Below are positions 14,352 to 17,103 of a stretch of DNA of 17,103 nucleotides, piece by piece (within the stretch, counting starts at the first letter, position 1; each line of letters starts with the position of its first letter). Position numbers and translations under genes: made by a program. The DNA comes from Bog-159 sp049511415 (GTDB lineage Bacteria > Acidobacteriota > Terriglobia > Bryobacterales > Bryobacteraceae). Where the stretch lies: assembly GCA_049511415.1 (NCBI GenBank), contig JBEKYC010000106.1:1-17103 (forward strand). Direction: 5' to 3'. The notes beneath the pieces are model-generated. The model did not search any database. It was given only the letters and a program-made list of their open reading frames with translations, and was not told the origin of the DNA.

Positions 14352-15023
14352 ATGACGAGGCGAGCGGTGCTGGAACGCCTGCGCGCGGTGGGAAGCGCCG
14401 CCAATGTGGAGGGCATGGCGCACTTCGGCATTCGCGCGGCGAAGGCCTATGGCGTGGCCACGCCGGCGATCCGATCGATGGCCCGGGAATTGGGCTGCAA
14501 CCAGGCGCTGGCCTCGTCTCTTTGGCTATCCGGGGTGCTGGAAGCGCGCATTTTGGCGGCCCTGATCGCCGATCCGGCGGCGATCACGGAGGAGGAAGTG
14601 GAACGCTGGGTAGGCGATTTCGATTCCTGGGGCGTTTGCGATGCGGCGTGCCTGGCCCTCTTTTGGAAAACGCCGTTCGCCTGGCGGAAGGTGCGGGAGT
14701 GGTCGCGGCGCGAGCCGGAATACGAACGGCGGGCGGCATTCGCGCTGCTGGCCGTGCTGGCGGTGCACGACAAGACCGCCTCGGATGCGCGGTTCCACGC
14801 GGGGCTGCGGCTGGTCGTGAAGGCGGCGACGGATGAGCGTAATTTCGTGAAGAAGGCGGTGAATTGGGCGCTGCGGCAGATTGGGAAGCGCAACGCGGCG
14901 CTGCACGCGGCGGCTATGCAGGTGGCGGCGGACTTGGCGGCGAGCGAGTCGCGCGCGGCGCGGTGGATCGGCCACGATGCGCTGCGGGAGTTGCGCGCCA
15001 AGGCGGGGCGGTTCGGCAAATGA
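14352..15023 (+). CDS. DNA alkylation repair protein, AlkD-like (HEAT-like repeats)
   Basis: A 223-residue protein from ATG 14352. An open frame continues upstream to 14232, but that part overlaps the divergent DinB-fold gene and lacks family features. The alpha-helical repeats start with LERLRAVGSAANVEGMAHFGI and contain GVATPAIRSMARELG, then DSWGVCD at 91-97, the position of the conserved D/N-x-W-x-x-x-D motif. W93 and D97 correspond to catalytic-region residues of AlkD. ARNFVKKAVNWALRQIGKR-like helices follow (here DERNFVKKAVNWALRQIGKR). AlkD enzymes excise N3- and N7-alkylpurines from DNA without flipping the base. Length fits the family. Many homologues have lost activity, so repair function is probable but unproven. 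It overlaps the next small gene by ATGA. Confidence 0.85.
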   Translation: MTRRAVLERLRAVGSAANVEGMAHFGIRAAKAYGVATPAIRSMARELGCNQALASSLWLSGVLEARILAALIADPAAITEEEVERWVGDFDSWGVCDAACLALFWKTPFAWRKVREWSRREPEYERRAAFALLAVLAVHDKTASDARFHAGLRLVVKAATDERNFVKKAVNWALRQIGKRNAALHAAAMQVAADLAASESRAARWIGHDALRELRAKAGRFGK

Positions 15024-15247
15024 GCGGACTGACGATATTCGGACTATTTGCGGTGTCGGCCATGCTGGTGTGCTACGCGCTGGAGAAGCGCAGCCCGTGG
15101 TTCGTGCTGGCATTTGCGGGGTCGTGCGTGCTGGGGTCGGCGTACGGATTCTTGCAGGGAGCCTGGCCGTTCGGAATGGTGGAGGCGGTGTGGGCGGTGG
15201 TGGCGGCGCGGCGGTGGTGGCTGGCGCGGGCAGGGCAGGGTAGCTGA
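15020..15247 (+). CDS. Small two-helix membrane protein
   Basis: A 75-residue protein starting at ATG 15020, overlapping the AlkD-like stop as ATGA (15020-15023), so it is translationally coupled. Two hydrophobic helices are visible: residues 3-20 (GLTIFGLFAVSAMLVCYAL) and about 27-46 (WFVLAFAGSCVLGSAYGFL), followed by an amphipathic third stretch GMVEAVWAVVAARRWW and a short basic tail. The whole sequence looks like a widespread short inner-membrane protein family without a known function. It is too well conserved in pattern to be a chance frame. A link with alkylation repair is suggested only by the overlap. Confidence 0.75.
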   Translation: MSGLTIFGLFAVSAMLVCYALEKRSPWFVLAFAGSCVLGSAYGFLQGAWPFGMVEAVWAVVAARRWWLARAGQGS

Positions 15248-15418
15248 GAATATGAAGATGCCCGTGGCGACGAAGCTGCCGCGGGATCCGAACAGTTTTC
15301 GAGAGAGACGCGGTTGCCGACGGGCCGGATCACTGTTCTGAGACGGGTAGTCTGCGAGCACCTGCTGGCGCGCGTGCAGCAACTTCAGCCGAGCGCGCGG
15401 AGGCCTCAATATCGCCTT
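15248..15418. other. Short gap with remnant antitoxin tail
   Basis: The right half (about 15330-15418) is the displaced C-terminal coding part of the antitoxin on the minus strand. The left half holds no recognisable gene, terminator or repeat. Confidence 0.5.
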
Positions 15419-15613
15419 TCAGAAGTCGTTTACGAGCCGATCCAAGGCAACCCCTTTGCTGGCAGCCCGTTCGATCAAGAACGCCTGTACGTCTTGTTCC
15501 AAATACGCTGGGATATGAAACACAGCGTCAGGCCCGGCATAATGTTTCCCGCGCTCGGCGCGGCTGAAATCGTACTCCGGCTTCATCTGGTGTTCTGAAT
15601 CGTTATTCATCAT
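15419..15613 (-). pseudogene. Antitoxin of a BrnT-type toxin-antitoxin pair, C-terminus apparently frameshifted
   Basis: The first 64 residues from ATG 15613 read MKPEYDFSRAERGKHYAG, then FHIPAYLEQDVQAFLIERA and GVALDRLVNDF, a small DNA-binding antitoxin pattern seen behind BrnT-type toxins. TGA at 15421-15419 cuts it off. In the next frame the expected continuation is present: LLKGDIEAS and onward to a stop at about 15330. One base therefore seems to be missing near 15428. The start overlaps the restored brnT stop as ATGA (15613-15610), the normal arrangement of these operons. A shortened product might still be made from the visible frame. Alternative reading: an intact short antitoxin of 64 residues. 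Confidence 0.6.
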
Positions 15614-15915
15614 CGCCTTTCCTCATATGCTGCTCTTTCGGTTGCATTGGCCGTGCGAGCCGAGACAATTCGCACCTTAAGTTGGTTGCGTCCACCTCTT
15701 CCCAGGTGTGCACCACGACAAGCGGCACGCCGCTCGACGCCAGGCCGAGGGCGATCCAACGTTGCTCCGGGTCGCTGTGTTCCTCGTCAAACATGGTTTG
15801 TATCCGCGGGTCACGGAAGATGGTCAGAGCCAAAGTGAATGATACTCCATGTTTTCGCTCGTTTGAGAGCTTTGGCGCCGTCCCATTCGAAATGAAGTTC
15901 CCGGCGGAGGCTCAC
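15610..15915 (-). pseudogene. brnT: BrnT-type toxin gene, disrupted by two frameshifts
   Basis: BrnT is a RelE-like ribonuclease toxin of about 90-100 residues. Its pieces appear in three successive stretches. From GTG 15915: MSLRRELHFEWDGAKALK. Shifted by one frame from about 15862: NERKHGVSFTLALTIFRDP, then FDEEHSDPEQRWIALGLASS and VVVHTWEEVDATN. Back in the first frame from about 15680: KVRIVSARTANATERAAYEE, then RR and TGA at 15612-15610. The first break looks like a loss of two A in an AAA tract, the second like the loss of one base. Frame 1 read straight through hits a TGA, so no full toxin is made. Reading only the middle frame (15603-15833) would give a product with a wrong C-terminus. 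The toxin is thus probably inactive. Confidence 0.7.
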
Positions 15916-16032
15916 ACCCACAGTGTCGACCGGATGGCGGTCCGAAGTAAAGATCCACCCATTGATCGCCTCCAGTTGCCACCCGCGCTATCATAAATAC
16001 AGCGGATCTCCACTCTGTAACGAGACCTCTCT

Positions 16033-17103
16033 ATGATCGACGCCGCTCTGGCCAAAATTTTTGGCACCAAAAACAAACGCGAAATCAAGGCCATGCAGCC
16101 CACCATCGCGGCTATCAACGACCTTGAGCCGCAAATGCAGGCCCTCTCGGATATCGATCTCGCCGCGAAAACCATCGAATTCAAAGAACGCCTCGCGCAG
16201 GGCGCGCCGCTCGACGACCTGCTCATCGAAGCCTTCGCCGTGGTCCGCGAGGCCGGCCGCCGCTTCCTGAATATGCGCCATTTCGACGTGCAGTTGATCG
16301 GCGGCATGGTCCTGCATCGCGGCAAAATCGCCGAGATGCGCACCGGGGAAGGCAAAACGCTGGTCGCTACTCTGCCCGCTTACCTCAATGCGCTCGAAGG
16401 CAAAGGTGTCCACATCGTTACCGTGAACGATTACCTGGCGCACCGCGACGCCGAATGGATGGGCAAGATCCACCGCGCGCTCGGGCTTACCGTCGGTGTG
16501 ATCGTGCACGATCTCGACGACCAAGAGCGGCAGGAAAACTACAACTGCGACATCACCTACGGCACCAACAACGAATTTGGCTTCGATTACCTGCGCGACA
16601 ACATGAAGTTCCGTCTGGAAGACTGTGCGCACCGGACCATCGATCCCCTTACGGTGTCCTCCGCCGACGGCAAAGGCACCCAGTACAAGCTGTTCAACTA
16701 CGCCATCGTCGACGAAGTGGACTCTATCCTGATCGACGAAGCGCGCACCCCGCTGATTATTTCCGGTCCCAGCGAGGAATCCACCGATAAGTATTTCAAG
16801 GTCAACCGCATCATTCCGAAGCTGCAGCGCGGCGAGGAGATCGAGGGCAAGGAGCCGGGCGAAAAGTACACCACCGGCGATTACACGGTGGATGAGAAGC
16901 ATCGCAGCGCGGCGCTCACGGAGGAGGGTTTCGACAAAGCCGCGCGGCTGCTGAATCTGCCCAATATTTACGACATCGCCACCATCGAGTGGAAGCACCA
17001 TGTGGAGCAGGCGGTGAAGGCGCACGCGCTGTACCTGAAGGACCGCGATTACGTAGTCAAGCGCAACGATGCCACGGGCCAGGACGAAGTCATCATCGTG
17101 GAT
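16033..17103 (+). CDS. secA: SecA, preprotein translocase ATPase, N-terminal 357 residues (gene continues past the window)
   Basis: SecA is the cytoplasmic motor that drives unfolded proteins through SecYEG. The frame runs from ATG 16033 to the window end without a stop. Family landmarks are in order: KREIKAMQPTIAAINDLEP, then IEAFAVVREAGRRFLNMRHF, QLIGGMVLHRGKIAEMRTGE, the Walker A motif MRTGEGKT (102-109), VNDYLAHRDAEWMG, YGTNNEFGFDYLRDNM (to 191) and DEVDSILIDEARTPLIISGP (DEVD at 227-230), followed by the start of the preprotein-binding domain. An unusual 18-residue insertion lies at about 202-219, between DNM and DEVD. The promoter is not clear; no strong ribosome site precedes the ATG (GAGA at 16021-16024 is weak). 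The decayed toxin-antitoxin pair lies just upstream on the other strand. The identification is secure. Confidence 0.97.
   Translation, partial: MIDAALAKIFGTKNKREIKAMQPTIAAINDLEPQMQALSDIDLAAKTIEFKERLAQGAPLDDLLIEAFAVVREAGRRFLNMRHFDVQLIGGMVLHRGKIAEMRTGEGKTLVATLPAYLNALEGKGVHIVTVNDYLAHRDAEWMGKIHRALGLTVGVIVHDLDDQERQENYNCDITYGTNNEFGFDYLRDNMKFRLEDCAHRTIDPLTVSSADGKGTQYKLFNYAIVDEVDSILIDEARTPLIISGPSEESTDKYFKVNRIIPKLQRGEEIEGKEPGEKYTTGDYTVDEKHRSAALTEEGFDKAARLLNLPNIYDIATIEWKHHVEQAVKAHALYLKDRDYVVKRNDATGQDEVIIVD

Noticed and set aside
15252..15341. A 29-residue plus-strand frame after the small membrane protein
   Set aside because: No ribosome site or recognisable pattern, and it partly overlaps the antitoxin tail.

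Overview
The window reads as a GC-rich chromosomal segment of a free-living Gram-negative-type bacterium. The best guess is Acidobacteriota of the Bryobacter/Solibacter kind. That is inference from content: a GloVer-repeat (TIGR03803-type) secreted protein, a small secreted carboxypeptidase-regulatory-domain protein, a Tat-signal sugar isomerase beside a GH51 glycosidase, several DinB-fold proteins, and translational overlaps such as ATGA, GTGA and TTGA. No rRNA, tRNA, CRISPR array or intact insertion sequence was seen.

Layout. 1-384 is the 3' end of an Old Yellow Enzyme family gene, overlapping tail-to-tail a minus-strand secreted protein of unknown function (365-1567). Next is a minus-strand RsuA/RluB-type pseudouridine synthase (1591-2325). 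Only 30 bp away a tight four-gene plus-strand operon starts (2356-6616): HutI-like amidohydrolase with altered metal-site residues, exported CocE/NonD-type serine hydrolase, DinB-fold protein, and SDR oxidoreductase. The 434-bp gap at 6617-7050 has no convincing gene, but it holds an elaborate set of inverted repeats closed by a 9-bp long-range helix and followed by two terminator-like hairpins; this is the best candidate for something undescribed. A DUF1697 gene (7051-7593, minus) and a frameshifted GloVer-repeat gene (7774-8990) follow, then another gene-poor 460 bp.

From 9451: a YceI-like protein, then a two-gene sugar unit (Tat-exported TIM-barrel isomerase/epimerase plus GH51-type arabinofuranosidase starting at TTG 10911). 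On the minus strand, 13134-13720 encodes a LysW-like zinc-ribbon protein with a very acidic tail, translationally coupled to a secreted CarboxypepD_reg-domain protein, with a good promoter and an adjacent 13-bp inverted repeat. A second DinB-fold gene diverges from an AlkD-like DNA alkylation repair gene that overlaps a small two-helix membrane protein. A decayed BrnT-type toxin/antitoxin pair (frame breaks in both genes) precedes the 5' part of secA, which runs off the window with an 18-residue insertion near the DEAD-type motif.

The housekeeping genes read cleanly while the frame breaks fall in accessory genes (GloVer, brnT, antitoxin). That favours real decay over random assembly error, but raw reads would be needed to settle it.
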